Source: Trichodelitschia bisporula
Taxonomy: Eukaryota > Ascomycota > Dothideomycetes > Phaeotrichales > Phaeotrichaceae
Assembly: GCA_010356995.1 (NCBI GenBank)
Contig: ML996710.1
Location: 1 to 27,448 of the forward strand
DNA length: 27,448 nucleotides
Direction: 5' to 3'
Both the position numbers and the translations under genes were made by a program. Of the stretch, positions 7,665 through 17,670 are shown piece after piece (positions within the stretch are counted from its first letter, which is position 1; every line of letters begins with the position of its first letter). The notes under the pieces are model-generated. The model saw only the letters and a program-made list of their open reading frames with translations, had not been told where the DNA came from and did no database searches.

Positions 7665-9114
7665 CTACCACGCAACCAGCAACCCCGTGATGCCCATAAT
7701 CTCGTCCAGGTTGCCATCCTTGTCCTTCATCCTACTGCTATTAGTCCTGCCTTGACCTCGTCACATGTAACTCACCCTGGGTGTTGCTTGAAATTGTAAC
7801 GGGCGCGGATCCACGTCCGATCGCCGACCTTCAGCTGGACGCCGTTCGGATACTTGCAGCGGCTCTGCCCTTGAATGTGGGGAATGTCGCTGTTGCCGTG
7901 CTCGCCGCCGCCGTGGCCGCCCATGCCGCCAGTGTTGTTGCTGTAGATCGGCTCGCTGGCGCAGATGACCTTGTCGTTAAGGAAGATGTCGATACCGACG
8001 CCGCCGTCGTGCATGTGGCCACCGGTGGCGAGAATCGTACCCTCAACGTTGGAAGTCCATGGTGTACTCGACTCCTCCATGACATCCGCCTTGGGCCGCA
8101 TCTCCGCCGTGATGTTCGACACGCCCCACGGGTTGGTACCTGTAGAGCACGTGCCGGCGGTCGACGAGGAAATTGAAGCCCAGATGAAGCGCGACTTGCG
8201 GTGGTTCGGCGCCTCGGCGGCGGGCAGCCACTCAAAGTCCATTGTCAGCCACACCCACTTCTCGCGGTCCTGCATGTTCATCAGCTGCGTCGACAGGATG
8301 AGCTTGTCTTGGGCGCCGAGGTGGTACGCCGACAAGATGGTGCTTTCGTTGCCGAGCGAGTACGGGATGAGCGACTTTTCGTTGCCGCCCATGAACAGCT
8401 CGTCAATCGGGTACGTGCTATTGCAGAGTGGCGTAACGGTGGGGCCGGTAGCGAAGATAAGCGCATGGTGGAACCAGGCCTGTTGGTCAGCCAGAGCCTT
8501 CAGTGTTGAGAGTTCTACTCACCCCGTCGGCGTTTTCAGCCGGCTTGCCATCAGCGTACTCCATGCTGCCAGTCACCGAGAGCAGGCGGCAGTCGCCCTC
8601 GCACGGCCTCTTTCCGCCAATCTGGAAAGTATGCGCCATGCCGCGCACCAGCAGCAGATCCGAGTCGAGGTTGCGCTCGCTGATCGGCGGGATGCGGTAC
8701 GGCCCGTAGCGCACCTTTGTCCGCTTTGCGCCGGGAAAGGCATCGCCGGGCGAATGCTGCAGATCGGGTACGGTCGCAGTAGGTGCGCCGGTGGCGGTCG
8801 GCATGAAGGACGAAAGCAGCGCGCCGGCGGTCTGCAGCGTGGTAACGACATTCGTCAGCGAGAGTGTCGCCAAACCCGGAAACTGGCGCTTGCTCAAGGC
8901 CTTCTGGACGGAGCGCTCGGCATGCGCACGCAGTACCGCATAGGCTGACCATTAGCGACGCGTGTACATCAGTGGCAAACTTACTACTCGGTGGTAGCAG
9001 CCGCGGGTTGTCCAGGAAGGTTGTGACAATCTCCTCGTCCGAGAAGGTATGCACACCGACGCGCTGCGGGGCAGCGGCCGCAAGAGCAGCAAGCGAGAGC
9101 AGCACGAACTTCAT
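7665..9114 (-). CDS. Secreted SURNod19/PHM-like copper-fold protein, 440 aa, four exons
   Basis: Exons 9114-8985, 8944-8523, 8479-7776 and 7731-7665 join in frame (1,323 nt) through introns of 40, 43 and 44 bp with GTAAGT/GTGAGT donors. Residues 1-15 (MKFVLLSLAALAAAA) form a signal peptide, so the protein is probably secreted. WFHHALIF (His188-His189), GGHMHDGG (His339, His341) and DEIMGI (Met431) line up with the copper ligands of peptidylglycine alpha-hydroxylating monooxygenase: the HH pair of the CuH site, and the HxH and Met of the CuM site. The third CuH histidine, expected near LSTQLMN (about 245-252), is not seen. The overall pattern also fits the SURNod19 family of plants and fungi. 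Several N-glycosylation sequons and a Gly/His-rich loop (369-379) are present. Substrate unknown; enzymatic activity is inferred, not shown. Confidence 0.85.
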
Positions 9115-10959
9115 GATTGACGACGAGCGCAAAGGTGGGTGGGCGAATAATATCAATCTTATGTTTCCCACGCGGCGCCCCCCACTCATCAACCTGGCGC
9201 ACCCCGCAGGGACCGCGGCGGCGAAAGCTCAACTCGGGCTGGAGCAAGTGATAGGCGCGTCTGTTTGAGAGCGGTTTAATTACCGGCGCGAGACCGAGTG
9301 GCGCACGGCGGAGGCCACATCGCAGGAAATGCAATGCCCCGCATGATGTGCGCCGGGAAGACCTTCAGACCCGTGGGGAAGGCTTCCAGAATCGCCGGGG
9401 CGCGCAATCTGCGGCATAGCGATCGCACATAAATTAGGGCAGGGTTGAGAAAATGGGCGGTCGCGTGAGTCCCCACTCTGTGCACCACAGGCTGTCGATT
9501 GCGAAATGAATGCGACCGAGTGCTAGACGAGATGGATAGTCAAGCGGTCATGGTATTGAGGTTGGGCGATAGGGGTCACGTGCCGCTTCCACGGGACGGG
9601 CGGGGTGAAGGGGATGCTCGTCCCATCTGAAATATCCAGCTCCAGGTTCGACTCTGCCCTGGCTTGGCTGAAGTGAAGAGGCCTGAGATTGAGGTCGGAG
9701 ATGAAGTGCCGACAAGACCGCCGAGTCGAGCCGGCGATCCCAGTGGCCGGGGCGGTGCAGGTTGTTGACCAGACGAGGGTACTGAGCATTCTATCGCTAC
9801 ATCGGCGCGCCTGACAGAGGGAAAGGTTAATGTGCGCATTGATTGTGCTGAGGCCAACTGTGTCCGAGTCACCATGGAATCCTCGAGTGGGATCCAAACG
9901 GCCAGTGGTGGTTTGGGCTGAGGACGGACCGGCCGGAATCACGCAAATACCGCCCACTCGGCTTGCGGCTCCCTAGCGCTACTTATCTTGCATGCAGACC
10001 GTGAATAGCAATGCCAGATTTCATTGGAGCACCTCCAAGCTCGATGGCCTAACGGTACACTCGCACCAGATTGTAGACGCTGGACGTTTAACCACCTGGG
10101 ACGTTGGCCGCAGCCAGAATCGGTAGAAGGGCCGAAGTGACAGGCGAACACCCCAAGAATTGCCCTTGGTGAAAACCGGTCACTTAGAGTTCCGGTTCAC
10201 TCTGTCGCTTCCCGACCCGCGTTCCGGCTGACGGCAATATCCGGGCTTCATTCGGCCGTTAAACAAGATGCAGTTTGGTAACCGGTACCATATGCAAGGT
10301 CTGGGGCATCTCCCGTCCCAATAGGCTCTGCGGGATTGATGTCTGAGAGTAGACGTAGGTATATCGAGGTGCGACCATAGCATATGGTAGCAGGCAAACT
10401 CCATATGGCGTCGTCGGAGGTCAGATCTTCGCTTACTTGATAGCTTGATCAGCATGGAAGATGAGAAGCGATTTCGGCAGTTCAGCGTCGTTGCATACCA
10501 CTGTACGTCAGCCTGCGCTTCATATTGTATGTCGGCGCTTGGCCCTTGGGGTTATGACTACTCATTGGATACGGTTGTGAGGCAATCAGAGAGACGACTT
10601 GTGCCCTGGGGGTGTGGGCATCGACAAACTAGCCTGCGGTTACCATGGTCGCGTCACGTCTGCCATAGTACGGGGAGTACAGCCCGTGAGCTCTAGTATC
10701 TTTCATGCCAGCATGAAGCAGCGGCGAAGCGGTAGTTGGCACCTAACACCTCTGTGTCGATGCGCTGCCTCGGCGCGAGTTTAGACACATGGTGGACATG
10801 CACGATGCTGTAGGGACACTTGTAACACCAAGTCGCGCTGTTTGATGGATGAAATCAAGAGAGAAGAGTATGTGCATTGAATAGTATCTATAGTCGAACC
10901 GGCGATGCCAGAGAAGAGAGACCTTGCGCTTGATCGTTGTACATTATTGTATGGTGGTT

Positions 10960-11330
10960 TTCCTCTGTATTTTGTCCTCCGCGCGTTTCTCCGCTGCGGT
11001 GCAGTCACGTGATACGGCGGATTGTGCCCCGCTTCATTTCGCTTTCTCTTCCACATCTCGCACACCTCCCACCTTGCCACCTCACTTCGCGTCGCGATCG
11101 CATATCGTGTACCGCATTTCCTTCTCTACCACATTCCAATCCCTTGTTTGACATCTTCATCTCTCACTATATCATCACGGCCGCCCCTCCAACTCCGTGT
11201 CCACCTCCCTCCGGCGCTTCGCCTCTCTGCCTCTCCACTTCTCGTCTACTGTACACCTTCACATCGTCTGCCCTCCCTCTTCAGTATCCGCCTCTCCGTT
11301 CCTTCATCCATGTCCCTTGCCATGGATCGA
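10960..11330 (+). promoter_or_regulatory. CT-rich promoter/5'-leader-like tract without a gene behind it
   Basis: The plus strand is strongly pyrimidine-rich (TTTCGCTTTCTCTTCCAC, CACCTCCCACCTTGCC and so on), as in fungal promoters and 5' leaders. It starts near a palindromic TCACGTGA (11005-11012), a bHLH-type site. Downstream it runs into CCATGTCCCTTGCCATGG and then straight into the tail of the oppositely oriented oxidoreductase gene, so no plus-strand gene follows. It may be a leftover promoter. Confidence 0.35.
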
Positions 11331-11357
11331 ACTCTGCAGTATCTGTATCTTGATTCT

Positions 11358-11375
11358 ATAGACGCACTCGTCTAT
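11358..11375 (-). terminator. Hairpin just past the oxidoreductase stop codon
   Basis: ATAGACG-CACT-CGTCTAT is a perfect 7-bp stem with a 4-base loop, 41 bases beyond the stop codon at 11417 on the minus strand. It would fall in the 3' UTR. A role in 3'-end formation is only a guess. Confidence 0.25.
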
Positions 11376-11416
11376 TCTACAGCTGAAGCTAACATCCATG
11401 CTACAGCGACGCGACC

Positions 11417-13382
11417 CTACCCGCTCGTCCCCTTCTTCGGATTCAGCAAGGCGTTCAGCGTCTCCATCAACCCTCCCCCACCCAGCTGCGCCAGTGTCTG
11501 CTGCAATGCTGGCTTGCCATCACCCTGCCACAGCGCCGGAAAGGTCGACGGCTCCTTGTACCCCGTATAGTTGTTCACATTGTCGCCCACCGGCGCGGCG
11601 TTGCTCGCTCGGATCGTCTCCGCCTTGCACAGTCGCGCGCCGCGTGCCTCCATGCGGTCGGCGTTGATACCTGGCGTGACATAAAACAGCATGCCGGGAT
11701 CCCATTTGTCCTTGATCTGTGACAGCCGGTCGTAGTGCTCGCCCCAAAACGCCTTCTTCCAGTCCGGGTTGCCGTACCATGCCTATACTGTTAGCTCCGT
11801 CAGTGAGTGCCAGCAAAACTTACCTCGTTCAGGTACGCCCCTGTGTTCGGTGCGAGCTCCCGTAGCGAGTCAACGTTGGGAATCGTCGCGCCGTCGCCCA
11901 CACCCGTCGCGACGATGTGCACCAGCGCCTTGCGGAACGCCGGGTTTACGCTCGTGTCCTTACCGCCCGTTCGCACCTTGTTGCCTGTCGTGAAGTGCAC
12001 GCGCAGTTGGCCGTCGAGCAGCTTGATTGGCATCGCCCGCTCAAGCGCTGTGGCGAGGCGCTTCTCATCCGCCAGATGCTCCGCACCGAGCAGCCGGGAG
12101 TCCATGGCGGTGCGGCCGGGGCTCACCAACATCATTTCGCCGGGGCCGTGCCGGCGACGCAGTGTCGGACTTTTCGGTACCGTCATGGCCGCTTTCGGTG
12201 CCGTGGTAGCCGCCTTCGGTGGCGCCGTCGCTGCCTTTGGTGCCGGGCTCCCACCAAAGAACCCCTGGATGAGATCAGCGGCCCCCCGGAGGTTCGGTAG
12301 TCCCATCGTCTGCAAGGACTTTGCATCAAATCCCGGCATCGCCTTCATCTTGGCCAGCATTGGTGCGAGCACACCTGGCATGCGCAGTGCGTTGAAGCTC
12401 GTGGCCACCAGCGTTGCCTGCAGGGCGTTCGGGTAGATGAAAAAGTAGCCCTGGATGCCGGCGGCGTAGAGGCGCTCTGCCTGTGCTGTAAAGTAGGCAG
12501 CTGGCGCATACACGCTCTTCGTGTCATCGTACGCCGTCGTGTTGAGCCAGAACTTGAACGGGACAGCGCTCGGCAGCGGAAACACGCGGAACGTCGCCTC
12601 CACCACCACGCCAAAAGTGCCGCCGCCGCCGCCGCGTAGTGCCCAGAAGAGGTCCGGGTTGGACACGGCGTTGGCTACTGTCAGATTCCCGTCCGCCGTC
12701 ACCACCTTGTACTCGAGCACGTTGTCCGCCGCGAGCCCCAGGTCTGACGACAGCGGCGAATGCCCTCCCCCCTGCGACCAACCGCCGGCAACGGACACCT
12801 CGCCGTGTGCAGCAATGAGCGCAAACAGCCCGCTCCCCACGGCCGCCGTCGTGATTTCTGTCGCCGTGACGCCGGCGCCGATGGTGATCGCCGTATCCTG
12901 GCCTGCCTTTGGCTTGATGACGTTGGTGACGGTCTTGACATCGACCGGTTCAGCGCCTTTTACTGTCGGCGTGAACGACTCCAACAGGCGGATGCCCTTC
13001 ATGCCGGTGACTGACAGAAGGATACCAGACGGCGCGTCTTGCCTAGGATGGTCAGCGTCCAGTTCTCCTGCCTCATTCTCCCCACGCACCGTCCCATAAA
13101 GTCGTGCCCGCTGTTGATTATACTAAGGCGTACATTATGCTTCGCCGCGAACCGCACCGCGCGCTGCACATGCTCGACGCGCGACGCCTCGTAGATGAAG
13201 TTGGGATGCTTCTTCACACCGCTCTCAATAGGCTCCGTCCCCTTCAATTCCGCCTTCCATACGTCGGGCGCCGGCCAGTCGGCGTCGGTCGCCAGCACGC
13301 GGCACCCGGCTGGCGCCTTCTGCGCGCGCGCAACGCCGAGAGTCAGCAGCAACAGTAGATAGCGCATGGTTGAGGTTTGCAT
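11417..13382 (-). CDS. Secreted FAD-linked oxidoreductase, BBE family, about 620 aa, three exons
   Basis: Exons 13382-13090, 13042-11824 and 11782-11417 join in frame through introns of 47 bp (13089-13043, GTGCGT) and 41 bp (11823-11783, GTAAGT). The Met at 13367 gives a compact signal peptide [15 protein letters not shown] and 620 residues. The upstream Met at 13382 adds five. SGHDFMGR (His88) supplies the histidine that covalently holds FAD in this vanillyl-alcohol-oxidase-fold family. [20 protein letters not shown] (179-198) and [10 protein letters not shown] follow. [18 protein letters not shown] plus [16 protein letters not shown] form the C-terminal BBE module. No cysteine occupies the second-link position in GGWSQGGG, so flavin attachment is probably single. 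Residues about 356-385 form a Pro-Lys-Ala-Ala repeat linker. It likely oxidises alcohols or sugars and releases H2O2; substrate unknown. Confidence 0.9.
12140..12260 (-). repeat. PKAA-type repeat insert in the oxidoreductase
   Basis: On the minus strand the codons read [20 protein letters not shown] and then MTVPKSP, about three and a half worn copies of an 8-9-residue Pro-Lys-Ala-Ala-Thr unit. It lies between the substrate domain and the BBE module. It looks like an expanded flexible linker. Confidence 0.75.
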
Positions 13383-14582
13383 CTGCGATTCCCGGGCTTA
13401 AAGGTTTCATTTCGCGCGCCAGCGCCGGGGAGTCGCACGTACGTGGGCTGTCCCTATCCGCCTCGTCTATCCCATCCGCCTGTTCCTACCCCGCAGTGCA
13501 TCCCAGAAGCAGCGAATACGAACAGCCCAATTTCCCAACCTGCTTGGACTTTGAGGTTAAGCAACGGCCGGGATGTGCGCCTAGGGCTGGCCATGGTCTT
13601 GGGCAATCAAGGCGCGACTCTCCGTGGCGCGTGCTCGATATGGAAAGGCAAAATCCGCAAGTCGGCAGACTCCATCGGCGGGCGGTTTTTGTCTTATGGT
13701 GGCGACATGTACCTGGTTCACGAATTGCTTCTGGAGTACGTGTCGTGGGGCGCTTTTGAGTAAATTTTTTGCCCCTCTTCCATCACCCATATTCGAACTT
13801 CCAGCGCCGCAAGGCTGGAGTCTGTCCCGGATCGCCCCCACACCATGGCCTGTAGGGTTTGCCCTAGCCGTATGCGACTCCCGACAAATGCTCCGAAAAG
13901 GTCGTGAGGCCTTTGCTTTGTTGCATGGACCGCATGCGGGGGCACCACATTTTGACCTTGGCCGCCTCCGGCCATGTTCACTCGCGCTGAGCTTGCGAGA
14001 CTTTGTTGGGCTTCGCCTTCGTGGCGCAACTTGCGCATTGCTTCTCACACTCTATCCATATTGGTGTCCGCTGCTCTATGTGGGGAAACGGGGATTTGTA
14101 CCTCCATCTGGAAGGGCCTGCATGTCTTGCAGTCGCGTAGGCGCTGTGGCCGGCAAATCCGAATCCTAGTTCGCCGTCGCCCGGCCGCAATCTTCGTTGC
14201 ATTCTCCGACCTGGTCTGTCTCTGAAGTCTGTTGGTTGCTGAGTTCGCTGGCACTTTGCATCCGCTCTCTGGCGCTTTTTGAATGTGACTGCATTTTAAA
14301 CACACCTGCCAGGCTCGCCCAGTCTCACGGTCGGCAAAACGCTCCGGCGCACACCGGACGGGATCGAAACAATGAAACGGAAGAGACCGGGCGCCTGAGC
14401 ATCGCTTTCGCAGATATCGGCGCGCCATTGAATCGCACCAACAGTACCAAACGTCGATGATGCCATGCTCCATCCTGCCAATGCCCCCCATGCTTCAGCC
14501 GCCTAATGCTCAAAAGAATCCAAGGCCGGAAACGCCCAATATGCTCAATAACGCTCACAATGCCCATACAACTCCGTTATCC
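13383..14582. other. Intergenic, 1.2 kb; no gene recognised
   Basis: The first part is the upstream region of the oxidoreductase gene and carries the palindrome CACGTACGTG at 13436-13445, about 70 bases before the Met at 13367. A plus-strand frame ending at 13763 (MVLGNQGATLRGACSIWKG, then GGRFLSYGGDMYLVHELLLE) looks protein-like but has no start, partner exon or family that I recognise. The minus-strand frames over the same bases look equally unconvincing. Confidence 0.4.
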
Positions 14583-15772
14583 TCAGCGTGCCAATCCGAT
14601 GTCCTGACTCCGTTGCGTCTCCATCTCCTGCCCGTTTCCGTGGCTGCTCGGTGTCCTCCCCCGCCACTCCTCGTCGTTTGCCTGCTCCACCCAGTATTTT
14701 GTCTGCACGATCTCCGATAGTGGCGTCTCATCGCCACCGGCGGCGCCCGAGTTGCGGCGCTTTGTCGAGAAGCGCACGCCTATCGCCCGAAGCCAGTTCG
14801 ACATGGTGAACTTGAGGCACGGTATGCACGCAGCAGTTATAGCAACGGTGGCCTCGATATGGCTGTAACATTAGCGGAGGCTCAGAGACGAGGAGGGCGA
14901 CTCACGTCAGGCCAGTGACGGTGATAGGTTCCAAATGGCGTCTAACGACTTGACGTCCACCCTCGCAAACAGTATCGCCTTCATAATTCCACAAGCGCTC
15001 GCAAAGAGCCCCATGGCCATCAGTATTCCCATCACGACTCGTTCGCGCAGCGGGCGGTTCAGCTGTCGGATGATGACGATTGGGAGCAGGGCGCAGATGA
15101 AATCAGTCGCGATATGCAGGCTTATAGGTATCAGTACACCCTCTCTTCTCCTCAAAAACATAGCTGAGACTGCCAGAATGTCGTCTATCAGCGTCGAAGA
15201 CGCCAAGCAATGGCTCGTATTTTGCAGGCCAACCGAGTACCAATTCGTCGCGCTCAGTGAGCACATGACTGCATGCGATACAGTTCCGATAACTGCCGTG
15301 ATGAGCAATAGAGCGAGCAGTGCGTACATCGTGGGCCTCCACCATACGCCGCATTCGAGGCGCAGCAGCAGCAGCAGAACAATGCTCGCCTTCGTGGCTG
15401 CCATCGTCCACAAGCACAGTATGTTACCAATGGTGGACAAGCGAATAGCCTGGAAAATGATGTCCACTGGGATCGCGGTGATATGCTTTAGGCGGGTTCG
15501 AAATATTATCACCATAGCCAAGGTATAAGCTGTAATGGAGAACACCTAGCTGATCAGCGGAGACCAGAGATGCCAATTCGGACCACGTACTATGGCCGCG
15601 ATGATGAAGTGATCATCGTACTTCAATCCGCCCGCCCTCAAGCGCGTCCATATTCGCAGGGCACCACTGCCAACATGAGGATGGTGATGGTGACGGTCGT
15701 GGACACCAGGCGCGACGCGTTCTGATCGAGCTTCAGGAGCTGGTTGATCTGTTCAACCATACCCTCGTCCAT
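14583..15772 (-). pseudogene. Fungal rhodopsin-fold (SAT4/PTH11-like) seven-helix membrane protein, two one-base shifts
   Basis: From Met 15772 the frame gives MDEGMVEQINQLLKLD, a first helix (TVTITILMLAVV), then RIWTRLRAGGLKYDDHFIIAA, the typical 'R..LDDW/DDHFI' loop-helix 2. An intron (15590-15546, GTACGT) leads to helices 2-6 (ILCLWTMAATKASIVLLLLL, ISLHIATDFICALLPIVII). A second intron (14905-14863, GTGAGT, CTAAT) leads to THIEATVAITAACIPCL, helix 7, and a polar tail. Both introns fit. The frame changes by one base near 15660 (AVV/ALRIW) and near 14930 (DAIWN/PITVTGL). Exons total 1,102 nt; two restored bases would give 367 residues, the usual length. Either this is a recent host pseudogene or there are two sequence errors. 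Relatives are plasma-membrane proteins of mostly unknown ligand. Confidence 0.75.
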
Positions 15773-17591
15773 GTTGAGGGGATGCCGACGCGACGTGCGC
15801 GCGCAGACGTCGGGCTCGTAGCGGTCGGTGGTGACAACAGTTTGAACGTAGGACAGCCGGGGAATTGGAACCGGGGCGCAAGAAACCGTTCATGGGGGGG
15901 ACGCTTAGGTTTTTACCTGCATACTTGGGGTGTGCTTGGGGTTCGGGCCCGAATGATGAAGGTAAGCGTCGGCGCTGCTGGCGTAAGGCGCTGGATGGTG
16001 GCGCCCCATGAAGAACCGTTGCAAAAGAGGAATATAATCACGTTTTGACGACGATGAGGCATCAGCGCTTGGCACTGGTGTCGTATCGTAGATGGCACAG
16101 GAGCTAGCTCCTATCATTGTCGCTTGCTGTGACATACCACGGTAAATGCTGTCCATTGTACGGATTATGTACCTTTGCGGCGGGGAGGTAAATAAAACGG
16201 CGGAGAGCTTACCGTAAGGGGTTATGTGCTAAGCTTTTAGCCTCGTCCTGCTCGTCACTGCAGAATTCTCTCCTGACCTTTTTCCGACGATGAGCAGATA
16301 CGAGCCACGATTCATCGCACCGATATCCACCGCACTGCATGAAAAATGATAATTCGCAGAGCATCGGCGTCACTGGCGATCTCAATGCCACAGCGGGGGT
16401 GCGGCTGAAGGTTCGACTGGATGCTAACCTCGAGTAGATCTACCGTGGTAAGGAGCTTCGTGAGAACCATTAGCTCGCTTATGGCGATAGAAATGCGGGG
16501 GACCATGCAAAATGTACCACGATGGGAATGGCTCGTTGCCGGTGGCGTTCAGTGGCGCGTGGAGTGGACAGATCAAAAAGCAGCGAAGAACCTTAAAAAA
16601 AGGTACCATGATTCTGCAGACCCAGTGAAGTGCAAAATCTTACATCTTGCCTTCGGATCGTGAGAGCAACTGCGACTATAATTGTGACTGCATTCGTGAG
16701 TGTAGTATCCATGTTTTCGTCCAGCTTTCCCCAATCCACTGGCAATATTCAATGACCTGACTCTCCGTGCATCAAGAACCTTCATCAGTCTCCGCCGTAA
16801 GCCAATCTGATCGACAACGCCCATCGTCCTAGCGTGTTAGAGTATGTGACGCGAGTAATGGGCTGCCGAATGATGTCCGCGCATGCAAAAGTTGACTTAC
16901 TCCAGATGAGCGACACAGCTGTTCAAGGGACTGCTAGTTCTACTAGATGTTGTTGTCTTCAGTACAAAATGGTGAGATCGGCATCCAGCTTTCAAAAGAA
17001 GAGCAAGGCGCAGTCTTGCGTGAATGCTGAAGCGACAGCCGGATACCAATTCGGGTGCGATCACAAGTTCCGCTGGCCTTTGAAAATATCGACATGTCCC
17101 GAAGCCTCACCATCCTCCCCGAATTGGCCACTCGGCACACGGGTACTTACTGCTCGAAAGTAAGGCCAGTTTTCTATCACTGTCCCGCCATCAACTTTGA
17201 ACAACACAGGGTGACGTCTGACAGTTGCAGCGTCGTCAGTCCCAGTTCCACTAGTTCTCATACCCCGCAGCCGCGGCCAACAGTTCCATAGCTTACAACG
17301 AACCAGAAGTCCCGACTCCGGTGTCAATACCAGCATCACAGCTCCCCCGCAACCGCTTGATCGACCCCATGTTTCCCCCTTCCGGTTCCCTCAACCGATC
17401 TCCTTAACAGAACGCAGTCCCCGGATCCGCACAGCCTTCCCGTGGTACCCGAGCCCTATGGCCACCACAATAGCCTTGCACCAACCCCATCTATCCCCAC
17501 GGTCACTTATATTACTTTCGGGCGAGCAACCGCTCATCCTCATGCCGTCGCCCAAATACCTCTTTTGTCATGCTCCGCGTTAGCGACAAAT
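15773..17591. other. Intergenic, 1.8 kb; no supported gene
   Basis: Several minus-strand frames of 60-90 residues (for example MDSIYRGMSQQATMIGASSC at 16156 and MGVVDQIGLRRRLMKVLDAR at 16824) could be worn exons, but no set joins in phase through good splice sites and no domain is seen. The right end is the promoter of the copper-fold gene at 17671. A 14-bp palindrome at 16099 is listed separately. Confidence 0.45.
16099..16112. repeat. 14-bp perfect palindrome AGGAGCTAGCTCCT
   Basis: Perfectly self-complementary. Its 12-base core GGAGCTAGCTCC recurs inside another perfect 14-bp palindrome at 23151. Possible dimer-binding site; function unknown. Confidence 0.6.
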
Positions 17592-17613
17592 CCAATCAAG
17601 CGATGAATATAAA
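17592..17613 (+). promoter_or_regulatory. CCAAT and TATA elements of the second copper-fold gene
   Basis: CCAAT at 17592-17596 and TATAAA at 17608-17613 precede the ATG at 17671 by 75 and 58 bases. This spacing is normal for a short fungal 5' leader and supports 17671 as the start. Confidence 0.6.
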
Positions 17614-17670
17614 CCACCTCAAGCTGCCCGTGTTCCGCCGTCACCAAGCCGCTTCCTCAAACCACCCAGC

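Larger units (their letters stand above)
9115..11416. other. Intergenic, 2.3 kb, no supported gene
   Basis: This includes the upstream region of the copper-fold gene. The longest frame, 9523-9957 (-), has no recognisable motif, biased composition or splice partner. The right part (about 10960-11330) is a pyrimidine-rich, promoter-like tract listed separately. The remainder looks like unconstrained sequence. Confidence 0.5.

Noticed and set aside
7781-8948. Long plus-strand open frames over the first copper-fold gene
   Set aside because: They are antisense shadows of a minus-strand gene whose four exons join in phase and carry family motifs.
9523-9957. 144-residue minus-strand protein
   Set aside because: No domain, no splice partner, no promoter signal and random-looking composition.
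11022-11570. 182-codon plus-strand frame in the CT-rich tract
   Set aside because: Translation is biased Ser/Pro/His/Leu sequence from pyrimidine-rich DNA and then runs antisense through the oxidoreductase tail.
12521-13099. 192-codon plus-strand frame over the oxidoreductase gene
   Set aside because: Antisense shadow of a well-supported FAD-binding protein, with no motif of its own.
13581-14048. 155-residue minus-strand protein and an overlapping plus-strand frame
   Set aside because: Both strands are open over much of this stretch and neither shows a family, a start signal or in-phase introns.
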